DNA of 51,468 bases, from positions 1 to 51,468 of the forward strand of contig CANQHA010000015.1 in the NCBI GenBank assembly GCA_947623585.1, in the 5' to 3' direction. Of the stretch, positions 31,805 through 39,551 are shown piece after piece. The notes beneath the pieces were generated by a model. It was not told the DNA's origin. It worked only from the letters and a program-made list of their open reading frames with translations, and did not search any database. How positions within the stretch are numbered: position 1 is the stretch's first letter; every line of letters begins with the position of its first letter. Origin of the DNA: an uncultured Clostridia bacterium. Lineage in GTDB: Bacteria > Bacillota > Clostridia > Oscillospirales > Ruminococcaceae. Both the position numbers and the translations under genes were made by a program.

Positions 31805-34153
31805 ATGGACGAAAACGCGGAGCTTTCCGACAAGGTTATGAGCGAGGCCGACAGCGCTGATATTTCCACCGAAGAAGCCGTTTCGGAGCAGCAGCCCGAA
31901 GCAGAGCCTCAGCCCGAAGCCGAAAATCTCGAGGCCGAAAATCCCGAGCTCGAGACTGCGTCCGAGAACTGCTCGGAGCAAGCAAACGAAGAACCCGAAA
32001 GCGCCGAGCCGGACGCTTCGGAAAACGGTATCGGCGACAAAGGCGAAAAGCCCGAGGAAGCCGCAAGCCCCGAGAACGCTTCGTCCGAGGAGCCCTCGCC
32101 CTCTTTGAAAGAGAAAAAAGTCAAAGAGAAAAAGCCGAAAGAGAAAAAGCCTCCCCGCAAAAAGCCCGATTTCAGCGCCGCGGCACGGGCGGTTTTGAGC
32201 TCGATAAAGAGTTTTGCGGCATTCGCAAAGCGCTCCTTAAAATCGGCTGCTCGCCGCACAAGAAGCGACATGAAAAAGATCCTCGCGACGCTTTCGGATA
32301 TGCTTTTCTTTGTCGGCGGGTCGGTGCTGAGGCTTTTGGACCGCTTCCTTGTGGTCACGGTGCTCGGCGGATTTTTCGCTTGCAAGGCGGTCTGCGGCTC
32401 GCTGAAAAGGCAGCTTTCGATGATCCTGCCCGAGCTTTTCGACCTGCTTTATTACATAGGAAATTCGGCGTGGCGGGTGCTCGCTTTCGGCACGAAAACT
32501 GCGGCTCGCGCCGTTGCTCACCTCTTCTCGGCGGTGTTCGGGGCGATATTCGGCTGGATAGCCAAAAAATTCAGGCAGCCGCTTTACGATATCTGGTGCG
32601 CTTTTTTAACGCCGTTTGCTAAAATCTACGGCGGCGTCGCCGATACCGGCGTGCGCTTTAAAAAAGCCGCCAAAAAGGGCTTTTTGCAGGTCGTCGGCGC
32701 GGTCTTTGTCACCTTGTGGAGATTTCTCTGCGGCCTCTGCGAATTTCTGCGAGCGATATTCAACTATGCGGCGCCGGTGGTCGCGGTCGTCTTTCTCGTC
32801 ATGCTGGTGAGGTATTATTCGACGCTGCAATACGCCATCTCGGTGGAATATAACGGAAGCTCGCTCGGAAATATTGAGAGCGAGGCGGCGTATAACGAGG
32901 CGCAGAGCCTTATTCAGGACAAAGTCACATTCACCCAAAACGACGAGCCGATACTTTCAACGCCGCGCTTTACCGTCGCGGTGGTCGGGCTTGACCGCGA
33001 AGAGGATCAGACCGTCGACGACATCAATATGCTTTCCGAGCTTATGATCGAGGCGGGGGACATACCGGTCGTTTACGCTTACGGGCTTTATATCAACGAC
33101 GAGCTTTTCGGGGTATATACCGCCGACGACAAGGACGCGATAGTCACCGCGCTCAACAACAAGCTCAACGCATACAACACTCCCGACGTCGTTGACGTTC
33201 ATTTCGAGGACGACATCATGATATACGAGCAGCGGTTCTTGCAGACCGTTCTCACCCCGCCCGACGCGGCGCTTGAGCTTATAAACGGCGGAACGAGCGT
33301 CGAGGCTTACTATTCGGTGCAAAAGGGCGACACCATAAGCTCGATATGCAGCCGCCTCGGAATTTCGAGAGAAGATTTTGACTCCGACAACCCCGAGCTT
33401 GCCGACGGCGTTTCGCGGGGGGATATCGTGACGTATCACTATATCGAGCCGCACCTCAACGTTATTTCGACGAGGTATGAGAGCTACGGTCAGGTGATCG
33501 AGAGGACCACCGAATATGTCGAGTCTTCAAGATACGAGGAGTATTGCGAGATACTCTTGCAGCACGGCTCGGACGGCTATGAAAATGTAACCGCGCAGAT
33601 CACCGAGGTGAACGGAAGCGAGGTCGGTCGCGAGATAATTTCGCGCACGGTCGTCGAGCAGATGGTGCCGAGAAAATTCCGTATCGGCACCAAGGCGAAC
33701 ACCTATCTTGACGGTGACACCAAGATAATCGACCGCCTCGGCACGTTCTGCTGGCCGGTCGGCGACGAGGACTGCTATGTCAGCTCGGACTTCGGATACC
33801 GAAGCTGGGACCACTCGAACCACAAGGCGATAGATATTGCTGGAATTCCGAGAGGCACGCCGATATATGCCGCCTGCGACGGAAAGGTTACCTTCTCGGG
33901 GACCTACGGGGCCTACGGCAAGCTGGTGATAGTTGACTGCGGCGGGGGCTATGAGTGCTATTACGGTCACTGCTCCGAGCTTTTGGTCGAGGTCGGCGAC
34001 AGGGTCGAGAAGGGCGACACCATTGCCGAGGTCGGAATGACCGGAAGCGCCTCGGGCAACCATCTGCACTTTGAGATGAGATATCACGACGACAGGATAA
34101 ACCCGTTCATGGCGCTGGGCGGCCCCGGCGGGCACAGATTCAATTTCGGATAA
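31805..34153 (+). CDS. Membrane-anchored M23 peptidase with LysM and G5 domains
   Basis: 782 residues. Order: an acidic Glu/Pro-rich cytoplasmic tail (1-100), a Lys-rich segment (about 101-125), several amphipathic and hydrophobic stretches, a clear membrane helix (about 318-338), an outer region, LysM (about 501-546, YYSVQKGDTISSICSRLGIS), G5 domain (about 552-632) and M23 domain (about 650-775). Zinc ligands of M23 are present: HKAIDIAG (H and D) and HLHFE. It should cut peptidoglycan peptide bridges in the wall. The long acidic cytoplasmic tail is unusual and may bind another protein. AGGAGG ribosome site. Confidence 0.93.
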   Translation: MDENAELSDKVMSEADSADISTEEAVSEQQPEAEPQPEAENLEAENPELETASENCSEQANEEPESAEPDASENGIGDKGEKPEEAASPENASSEEPSPSLKEKKVKEKKPKEKKPPRKKPDFSAAARAVLSSIKSFAAFAKRSLKSAARRTRSDMKKILATLSDMLFFVGGSVLRLLDRFLVVTVLGGFFACKAVCGSLKRQLSMILPELFDLLYYIGNSAWRVLAFGTKTAARAVAHLFSAVFGAIFGWIAKKFRQPLYDIWCAFLTPFAKIYGGVADTGVRFKKAAKKGFLQVVGAVFVTLWRFLCGLCEFLRAIFNYAAPVVAVVFLVMLVRYYSTLQYAISVEYNGSSLGNIESEAAYNEAQSLIQDKVTFTQNDEPILSTPRFTVAVVGLDREEDQTVDDINMLSELMIEAGDIPVVYAYGLYINDELFGVYTADDKDAIVTALNNKLNAYNTPDVVDVHFEDDIMIYEQRFLQTVLTPPDAALELINGGTSVEAYYSVQKGDTISSICSRLGISREDFDSDNPELADGVSRGDIVTYHYIEPHLNVISTRYESYGQVIERTTEYVESSRYEEYCEILLQHGSDGYENVTAQITEVNGSEVGREIISRTVVEQMVPRKFRIGTKANTYLDGDTKIIDRLGTFCWPVGDEDCYVSSDFGYRSWDHSNHKAIDIAGIPRGTPIYAACDGKVTFSGTYGAYGKLVIVDCGGGYECYYGHCSELLVEVGDRVEKGDTIAEVGMTGSASGNHLHFEMRYHDDRINPFMALGGPGGHRFNFG

Positions 34154-34157
34154 ACGG

Positions 34158-34191
34158 CGGCGGGAGGACAGCGCTTTAAGTTCTCCCGCCG
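34158..34191 (+). terminator. Hairpin after the M23 gene, possible terminator
   Basis: CGGCGGGAG pairs with CTCCCGCCG; it is followed by AAAAAATC and not by T, so termination would be inefficient or Rho-dependent. Confidence 0.4.
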
Positions 34192-34237
34192 AAAAAATCG
34201 GGGCGAATTTTTGCGCAAAAAAATAATTGAAAAACAC

Positions 34238-34266
34238 TTGACAAGTCCCGAAATGGGTGATATAAT
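34238..34266 (+). promoter_or_regulatory. Promoter of tRNA-Leu
   Basis: TTGACA 34238-34243, 17-bp spacer, TATAAT 34261-34266. A 10-bp hairpin GGAGCTTTCC/GGAAAGCTCC follows at 34271-34293, at the very start of the transcript. Confidence 0.9.
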
Positions 34267-34354
34267 AGTGGAGCTTTCCCAATGGAAAGCTCCCTCGCCG
34301 CGCTTGCGCGGGTTGACATAAACGCAGAGATCGCATGATTTTTGCGGAAAATAG

Positions 34355-34439
34355 GCGGCAGTGCTGGAATAGGCAGACAGGCACGTTTGAGGGGCGTGTG
34401 TCGAACGACGTATGGGTTCAAGTCCCATTTGCCGCACCA
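34355..34439 (+). tRNA. tRNA-Leu (anticodon GAG)
   Basis: Class II tRNA: acceptor GCGGCAG/TTGCCGC, anticodon stem CACGT/GCGTG with loop TTGAGGG (anticodon GAG), long variable arm, T arm ATGGG-TTCAAGT-CCCAT, discriminator A and encoded CCA. Confidence 0.94.
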
Positions 34440-34561
34440 CGGCGTCGCAAGCTACGTATCGCTTGCGGCGCTTTCTTCATGCCTTGCATTTGAAATCGCC
34501 GCTTCACTCGCTCCGCTGCTCCGCCTTTTCCCCACAAAGCTGCGCTTTGCGGGGACCCCTT
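34440..34561 (+). repeat. tRNA-trailer repeat, tRNA-Leu copy
   Basis: Begins at the base after CCA and matches the trailer of tRNA-Ser (16862-16984, opposite strand). Hairpin 1 GCG-CGCAAGC/GCTTGCG-CGC is followed by TTTCTT. Hairpin 2 is CCCC-CAAAGC/GCTTTG-GGGG (34530-34554). The remainder, 34562-34618, shows no feature. Confidence 0.85.
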
Positions 34562-34618
34562 TTGGTGCTCGCCCATTGGGGCTCCCGATTTTTTGGTGCT
34601 ACTTCTCTCGCCCTGCTC

Positions 34619-34694
34619 TCCTCGCCATTTAAATATGTCACCGAAGGTGACACCTTGAAATTCTAACATCTAACATCTAATTTCTATCTTCTTG
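34619..34694. repeat. Dispersed repeat family C, partial copy
   Basis: TTTAAATATGTCACC-GAA-GGTGAC hairpin, then ATTCTAACATCTAACATCTAATTTCTATCTTCTTGA. The hairpin has A-T where the 31.6 kb copy has G-C, a compensated change. Confidence 0.7.
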
Positions 34695-34713
34695 ACGCTG
34701 CCGCGTCCCCCGA

Positions 34714-34742
34714 TTGACTTTCCCCTCGAAATATGCTATACT
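34714..34742 (+). promoter_or_regulatory. Promoter of nth
   Basis: TTGACT 34714-34719, 17-bp spacer, TATACT 34737-34742. Confidence 0.8.
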
Positions 34743-34795
34743 TACCTCGGCGCGTGGCAGGTGCCGGCGTATAAATTTTCGGACGGAGAAAAGCT

Positions 34796-35452
34796 ATGAC
34801 AAAAAAAGATTTGCGGGCGCGGGCTGAGAAGATCGTCGGGCGGCTCGAGGAGGTCTATCCCGAGGCGCAGTGCTCGCTTGAATATGAAAAGCCGTATGAG
34901 CTGCTGATATCGGTGAGGCTGTCGGCTCAGTGCACCGACGCGCGCGTAAACATCGTCACAAAGGAGCTTTTCAGCGAGTTTCCGACGCTTGACAGCTTTG
35001 CCGGAGCGGACGTTTCAAAGGTCGAGGAGATAGTGAAGCCCTGCGGACTTTTTCGCACAAAGGCAAAAAGCATCGTCGAGCTTTCAAAGAAGCTGCTCGA
35101 GGATTTCGGCGGCCGGGTGCCGGACAATATGGAGGATCTTCTTTCGCTGCCGGGCGTCGGAAGAAAGACCGCGAATCTCATTCTCGGGGACGTTTATAAA
35201 CAGCCCGCCGTCGTAACCGACACGCACTGCATAAGAATTTGCGGCAGGCTCGGGCTTTCCGAGGGAAACGACCCCGCAAAGGTCGAGAAGCAGCTCCGCG
35301 AGATCCTTCCGGCCGAGAGATCGAGCGATTTCTGCCACCGGCTCGTGGTTTTCGGGCGGGAGACCTGCTCGGCGCGAAGCCCGAAATGCGAGGGCTGCCC
35401 CCTGAGCGATCTTTGCCCGCAAAACGGCGTCGGGAAGAAAAAGGCGAAATAA
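34796..35452 (+). CDS. nth: Endonuclease III (DNA glycosylase/AP lyase)
   Basis: 218 residues, standard length. The helix-hairpin-helix LPGVGRKTANLILGD (about 119-133) carries the catalytic Lys, and the catalytic Asp is in VVTDTHCIRICG (about 140-150). The [4Fe-4S] cluster motif is complete at the C-terminus: C-x6-C-x2-C-x5-C in TCSARSPKCEGCPLSDLC. It removes oxidised pyrimidines and cuts the abasic site in base excision repair. It has its own promoter (34714-34742) and terminator (35467-35506). Confidence 0.96.
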   Translation: MTKKDLRARAEKIVGRLEEVYPEAQCSLEYEKPYELLISVRLSAQCTDARVNIVTKELFSEFPTLDSFAGADVSKVEEIVKPCGLFRTKAKSIVELSKKLLEDFGGRVPDNMEDLLSLPGVGRKTANLILGDVYKQPAVVTDTHCIRICGRLGLSEGNDPAKVEKQLREILPAERSSDFCHRLVVFGRETCSARSPKCEGCPLSDLCPQNGVGKKKAK

Positions 35453-35466
35453 AACGGTTATCCGAA

Positions 35467-35506
35467 GATAGAAAAAGCAGACTTTTTAAGGTCTGCTTTT
35501 TGCGTA
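35467..35506 (+). terminator. Terminator after nth
   Basis: AAAAAGCAGAC pairs with GTCTGCTTTTT around TTTTTAAG; the T-run is part of the stem, so it may act on both strands. Confidence 0.85.
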
Positions 35507-35548
35507 GAATGGAGCTTATAAAAAGCCGCCCGACGGATAAATCGGGAT

Positions 35549-35983
35549 TTACAGCCATTGTATAAAAGCCGTCTTATCATTCCTGTTATATCCCGCCTGT
35601 TCATAGAAGCGGAGGGTATCTTCGCTTTTTGAACCGGTCAGCAGCATCATTTTATAGCAGTTTTCGCGCCGTGCAATTTCCTCCGCAAAATTCAAACAAG
35701 CCGTCGCATAACCCTTTTTTCTGTATTTTATGTCGGTAATAACGTTTTCAATTAAAGCGTATGGACGTTGCTCATGCGTCAGATTAGGAATAATAACGCA
35801 AACGCAGGAGGATACCAAAGCGCCGTTTTCATCTGCGACTATTATATGATGATTCTTGTCGTTAAGAATATTATTCCATATTGCAATAACTCTTTCATCT
35901 TTATCGGGAAACGGATTATCATGCAACTGCATATAAAGCGACAAAAGGCTGTCAAAATCCTTTTCGGTAATTTCTCTTATCAT
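35549..35983 (-). CDS. GNAT-family N-acetyltransferase
   Basis: 144 residues. The acetyl-CoA binding motif is in VITDIKYRKKGYATACLNFAE (Q/RxxGxG/A form as RKKGYA), with the following helix and the C-terminal strand typical of GNAT proteins (RFYEQAGYNRND). The substrate is unknown. It is distinctly more AT-rich than its neighbours and uses codons such as ATA/TTA-rich triplets, so recent acquisition is plausible. No operon partner is certain: the Nudix gene ends 93 bp upstream on the same strand. Confidence 0.87.
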   Translation of the reverse strand: MIREITEKDFDSLLSLYMQLHDNPFPDKDERVIAIWNNILNDKNHHIIVADENGALVSSCVCVIIPNLTHEQRPYALIENVITDIKYRKKGYATACLNFAEEIARRENCYKMMLLTGSKSEDTLRFYEQAGYNRNDKTAFIQWL

Positions 35984-36076
35984 AAAATCTTGCCTCGCTG
36001 AATTTTTGTTTTTCCTATTTTCACGCCCATTTGGTCTGCTTTTTTGTTAGCGCACATCTCTCGGGCGGAAAGCCTA

Positions 36077-36550
36077 TCAATCCTTTGATATAAAATGCTT
36101 TATCGGCCCGTCGAGACGGTGTATTTCCTCTTTCAGAAAGGCGGGGTATATGTTTACTTTTTGCAGCTCGTCGATAGGCAGCCAGCCGACGACCACGCCG
36201 CCGTTATCCTTTTGCGGAACAAACCCGCCCTTTGGGATATCCGCCCCGCCGCAGAGCTCGGCGCGATAATAGAAGGTGACGGTGTGCGCTTGCTTTTCGT
36301 TCCACTTCCAAAAACATTCTTCACTCCACAAAAGGCGAACGCATTTTACCGCGAGCCCCATTTCCTCCGCCATTTCGCGAACCAAAGCGGCCTCCGAGGT
36401 CTCGCCTATTTTAATATGACCGCCCGGCAAAGCATAATCGTTTCCGTCTTTATCTCTTTGCACTAAAATCATATTGTCCTTAATCACAACGCCGGCAGCC
36501 CTGAGACCGCAGATATATTTATCGTCGGCGAATAACCAATCCTTGTTCAT
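36077..36550 (-). CDS. Nudix hydrolase
   Basis: 157 residues. The Nudix box GHIKIGETSEAALVREMAEEMG fits GX5EX7REUXEEXGU with every key Glu kept (about residues 42-64). It hydrolyses a nucleoside diphosphate linked to another group, or a similar pyrophosphate. It starts 15 nt after the polA stop with a GGAGG site, so it is co-transcribed with polA, which suggests nucleotide-pool cleaning (MutT-like) as a role; this is inference. Confidence 0.9.
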   Translation of the reverse strand: MNKDWLFADDKYICGLRAAGVVIKDNMILVQRDKDGNDYALPGGHIKIGETSEAALVREMAEEMGLAVKCVRLLWSEECFWKWNEKQAHTVTFYYRAELCGGADIPKGGFVPQKDNGGVVVGWLPIDELQKVNIYPAFLKEEIHRLDGPIKHFISKD

Positions 36551-36565
36551 AAAAAACCTCCGCGC

Positions 36566-39091
36566 TCACCCTTTCGCCTCATACCAGCTTTGGCCGGCGT
36601 TTACCTCGGCGGTGAGCGGCACCGCGAGGCTGACGGCTTTTTGCATCTCCTCCGAGAGGACCTTTGCAGCCTGCTCGCGGCAGTCGGCCGAGGCCTCGAC
36701 GATAAGCTCGTCGTGCACCTGCAAAATCAGCTTTGCGTCGAGCTTTTCCTCTTTGAGCCGCTTATAGACCTTGACCATTGCTATCTTGATTATGTCGGCG
36801 GCGGTGCCTTGTATCGGCGCGTTCATGGCGGCGCGTCTGCCGAAAGCCTGAAGATTTTTGTTCGAGGCTTTCAGCTCGGGGATATATCTTCTTCGGCCGA
36901 AAAGGGTGGTGACATATCCGTTCTTTTGGGCGAATTCGACCGTCTCGCTCATAAACTTGTCTATCTTCGGATAAGTGCCGAGATAGTTTTTGATATATCT
37001 GTCTGCTTCGGCGACGGTGCAGTTGATGTCCTTCGAGAGGCTGAACGCCCCGATGCCGTATATTATCCCGAAGTTGACCGCCTTTGCGGCGCGGCGCATA
37101 TCGCCGTCAACGAAATCCTCGGGCAGGCCGAAGACCTGCGAGGCGGTGCGGGTGTGAATGTCGGTGCCCGACAAAAACGCCTCGCGCATATTTTCGTCGC
37201 CGCTCATCGAGGCGAGCACCCGAAGCTCGATCTGGCTGTAATCGGCGTCAAGAAGCACCTTGCCCTCGTCTGCTACGAAGAATTTTCGCATATTTCTTCC
37301 AAGCTCCTTGCGAACCGGAATGTTTTGCATATTCGGGTTCGAGGAGGAAATTCTGCCGGTCCTCGTTTCGGTCTGTTTGAACTCGGAGCGCACCCGGCCG
37401 TCGGGGCAAACTTCGTCAAGAAGCCCGTAAACATAGGTCGAGAGCAGCTTCGTCAGCGTGCGATAGTCGAGAACGTCCTGAGCGATGGGGTGCTTCGGCA
37501 CGAGGCTTTCAAGGACGTCGGCGCTTGTCGAAAGCCCGCGGTGATTTTTTTTGCCGCTCGGAAGCCCCAGCTTGTCAAACAGTATCTCTCCGAGCTGCTT
37601 CGAGGAATTGATGTTGAATTCCTGCCCGGCAAGATAGTAAATTCGCTGTTCAAGCTCGGCGATGTCGGCTTTAAGCCCCTCGCCGAACGAGCGTATGCCG
37701 TCGGAATCGACCTTTACGCCGAGCGTCTCCATCGAGGCGAGCACCTCGCAGAGCGGCTGCTCGATATCATATAAAAGGCGGGACATTCCGCCGTTTTCGA
37801 CCTCGGCTTTCAGCTTTTTTGAGAGCGGCGGCAGCGAAATAATGTCGCCGTTATCGGGGTCGTTTATATACGCAACGTCATTTGACGAGCAAAGATTACT
37901 TACTGTATAATCCGTGGCCTGAGAATTCAGAAGATAACCGGCGAGGTCGCATATGAAGCCGAGGCCCGAAAGCTCGGCGCCGTTTTCAAAGCAGAGCTTG
38001 TGAGCGGCCTTGCCCGAAAAGGCGGTCTTTTCCCCGGCCGAGGTGAAATATTTGAGAATAACGTCTTTTTCCGCCGATATCAGAACGCGCTCGCCGTCGG
38101 TGACCTTGAGCTTTTCGCCGTCGAAAATGAACCAGCTCGGCTTCCCCGAGAGGTCGGAAAGGGCGGTTTTGAGGTCCTCGGCGACATAGGTTTTTGCGGG
38201 GGCGGTTTCGGCACGAGGGGCGGAAACGGGCACTTTGTCGAATCCGAGCTTATCGAGCATTTTGAACATTTCAAGCTCGGAAAGAAGCACGGCCGCGGCG
38301 GCGGTGTTCGGCTCGCGGAGAAGATAATCGTTTTTGTCTTTTGGGACCGGCGCGGTGCGGACAATAGTTGCGAGCCATTTGCTGTCGGCGGCGGACTGTT
38401 TTCCGTCGGCGAGCTTTTGACGAACGCCCTCCGAGACCTTGACGGAATCCAAATCTTCATAGAGCTTCTCGACGGTGCCGTATTCGCGTATCAGCGAAAA
38501 AGCGGTCTTTTCTCCGACACCTCTCACCCCGGGAATGTTGTCGGAGCTGTCTCCCATGAGGGCTTTGGCGTCGATGAGATTTATCGGCTCGAAGCCGTAT
38601 TCCTCAAAAAATCTGTCGCGGTCATATGAGACGGTCTCGCGGTTCGTCGCCAAAAGCACCGTCGCATTGTCGCCGATGAGCTGGAGGTTGTCGCGGTCTC
38701 CCGAGAGAATGAACACCTCGTCGGAGCCGCCCTTGAAAAGCTCGGCGACCGAGCCGAGGATATCGTCGGCCTCAAAGCCCTCGCACTCGATGATGTTTAT
38801 TCCGAGGCAGCCGAGGAGCTCCTTTGTCACCGGGAGCTGCTTTGCGAGATCGTCGGGCATACCCTTGCGGTTAGCCTTGTAATAATCAAAGGCTTTGTGC
38901 CGAAACGTCGGCGCTTTGAGGTCGAAAGCGACCGCGACGCCGTCGGGCTTTAAGCGGTCAAGCTCGCGGAGATATACGTTCAAAAAGCCGGTAACGGCGT
39001 TAGTCGGGAAACCTTTTGAGCTGGTCAGCACCTTGATGCCGTAAAAAGCGCGGTTTAAAATTGAATTGCCGTCAATAACAAGTATTCGCAT
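36566..39091 (-). CDS. polA: DNA polymerase I, proofreading domain degenerate
   Basis: 841 residues from the ATG at 39091; a GTG two codons earlier is also possible. The N-terminal 5'-3' exonuclease (about 1-290) has the FEN-like Asp residues (VIDGNSILNRAF, ALMGDSSDNIPGVRGVG). The middle 3'-5' exonuclease fold is present, but the metal-binding DxE motif is replaced (WFIFDGEKLKV), as in Bacillus, so proofreading is probably lost. The polymerase domain is intact: motif A DADYSQIELRVLA, motif B RRAAKAVNFGIIYG, motif C QVHDELIVE. Okazaki-fragment processing and repair. Upstream is a TATACT -10 (about 39123) with a poor -35. Confidence 0.96.
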   Translation of the reverse strand: MRILVIDGNSILNRAFYGIKVLTSSKGFPTNAVTGFLNVYLRELDRLKPDGVAVAFDLKAPTFRHKAFDYYKANRKGMPDDLAKQLPVTKELLGCLGINIIECEGFEADDILGSVAELFKGGSDEVFILSGDRDNLQLIGDNATVLLATNRETVSYDRDRFFEEYGFEPINLIDAKALMGDSSDNIPGVRGVGEKTAFSLIREYGTVEKLYEDLDSVKVSEGVRQKLADGKQSAADSKWLATIVRTAPVPKDKNDYLLREPNTAAAAVLLSELEMFKMLDKLGFDKVPVSAPRAETAPAKTYVAEDLKTALSDLSGKPSWFIFDGEKLKVTDGERVLISAEKDVILKYFTSAGEKTAFSGKAAHKLCFENGAELSGLGFICDLAGYLLNSQATDYTVSNLCSSNDVAYINDPDNGDIISLPPLSKKLKAEVENGGMSRLLYDIEQPLCEVLASMETLGVKVDSDGIRSFGEGLKADIAELEQRIYYLAGQEFNINSSKQLGEILFDKLGLPSGKKNHRGLSTSADVLESLVPKHPIAQDVLDYRTLTKLLSTYVYGLLDEVCPDGRVRSEFKQTETRTGRISSSNPNMQNIPVRKELGRNMRKFFVADEGKVLLDADYSQIELRVLASMSGDENMREAFLSGTDIHTRTASQVFGLPEDFVDGDMRRAAKAVNFGIIYGIGAFSLSKDINCTVAEADRYIKNYLGTYPKIDKFMSETVEFAQKNGYVTTLFGRRRYIPELKASNKNLQAFGRRAAMNAPIQGTAADIIKIAMVKVYKRLKEEKLDAKLILQVHDELIVEASADCREQAAKVLSEEMQKAVSLAVPLTAEVNAGQSWYEAKG

Positions 39092-39212
39092 AGTCACATA
39101 GCCTTTCAGATTATTTTATTACAGTATAGCACATTTTTGCCGCTTTGGGAAGTGGGAAAACGAAATTCATTAAATTTTGACAAAGGGACTACACAAACGC
39201 GATTTTTTGTGC

Positions 39213-39218
39213 TATAAT
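39213..39218 (+). promoter_or_regulatory. -10 box upstream of dus
   Basis: TATAAT at 39213-39218; the nearest TTGACA (39177-39182) is 30 bp away, too far for a normal promoter, and the position 17 bp upstream (39190-39195) is weak. If used, the leader before dus would be about 330 nt and contain the cloverleaf element. Confidence 0.45.
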
Positions 39219-39380
39219 AGTACGCGGTATGTTTTTGACCGAAACTTTTGCGCAATTAAAGGCGTTCTGCGGGTCTTCGGTCTGAGACCCCGAGCGGGCG
39301 GGAAGTCTTCGCTCCCCGAGGCGCGGCGGCTTAAAAAAGCGGCGCGAGGAAACTTTTGCCTGTCGCCCGACAGAGCCGGG

Positions 39381-39472
39381 GGGCGCCGCCCCCGGGGCGC
39401 GAAGCGCCCCGCGCCCCGCAAGGCTTCGCCTTGCGGGAGCCCCCCCCGCTGCGCGGGGGGCGGGCGGCGCCC
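39381..39472. repeat. GC-rich cloverleaf (four-way junction) element, copy in the dus leader
   Basis: An outer 11-bp stem GGGCGCCGCCC (39381-39391) / GGGCGGCGCCC (39462-39472) encloses three hairpins: GGGGCGC-GAA-GCGCCCC (39394-39410), CCCGCAAGGC-TTC-GCCTTGCGGG (39415-39437) and CCCCCCGC-TGC-GCGGGGGG (39442-39460). The same plan with different stems is at 43042-43125. Flanks 39240-39380 and 39473-39551 show no further gene. Confidence 0.8.
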
Positions 39473-39551
39473 GCACTTTTTGCCCGCCGCGCCGAAAGCT
39501 ACGAACGCCGGCCTGCTTCGGGCGGGCGGCAGGCGCCATGCAGAGGAGAAA

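Noticed and set aside
34158-34191. Intrinsic terminator after the M23 gene with full confidence
   Set aside because: The hairpin is followed by A residues on the plus strand, so it was kept only as a low-confidence entry.
36590-37774. Long plus-strand frame opposite polA
   Set aside because: It is the antisense of polA with no start signal and no recognisable protein features; polA explains the sequence.
39177-39551. Longer N-terminus for the dus product
   Set aside because: The frame is open through the cloverleaf element, but the codons are repeat sequence; the ATG at 39552 has a good ribosome site and gives the normal family length.
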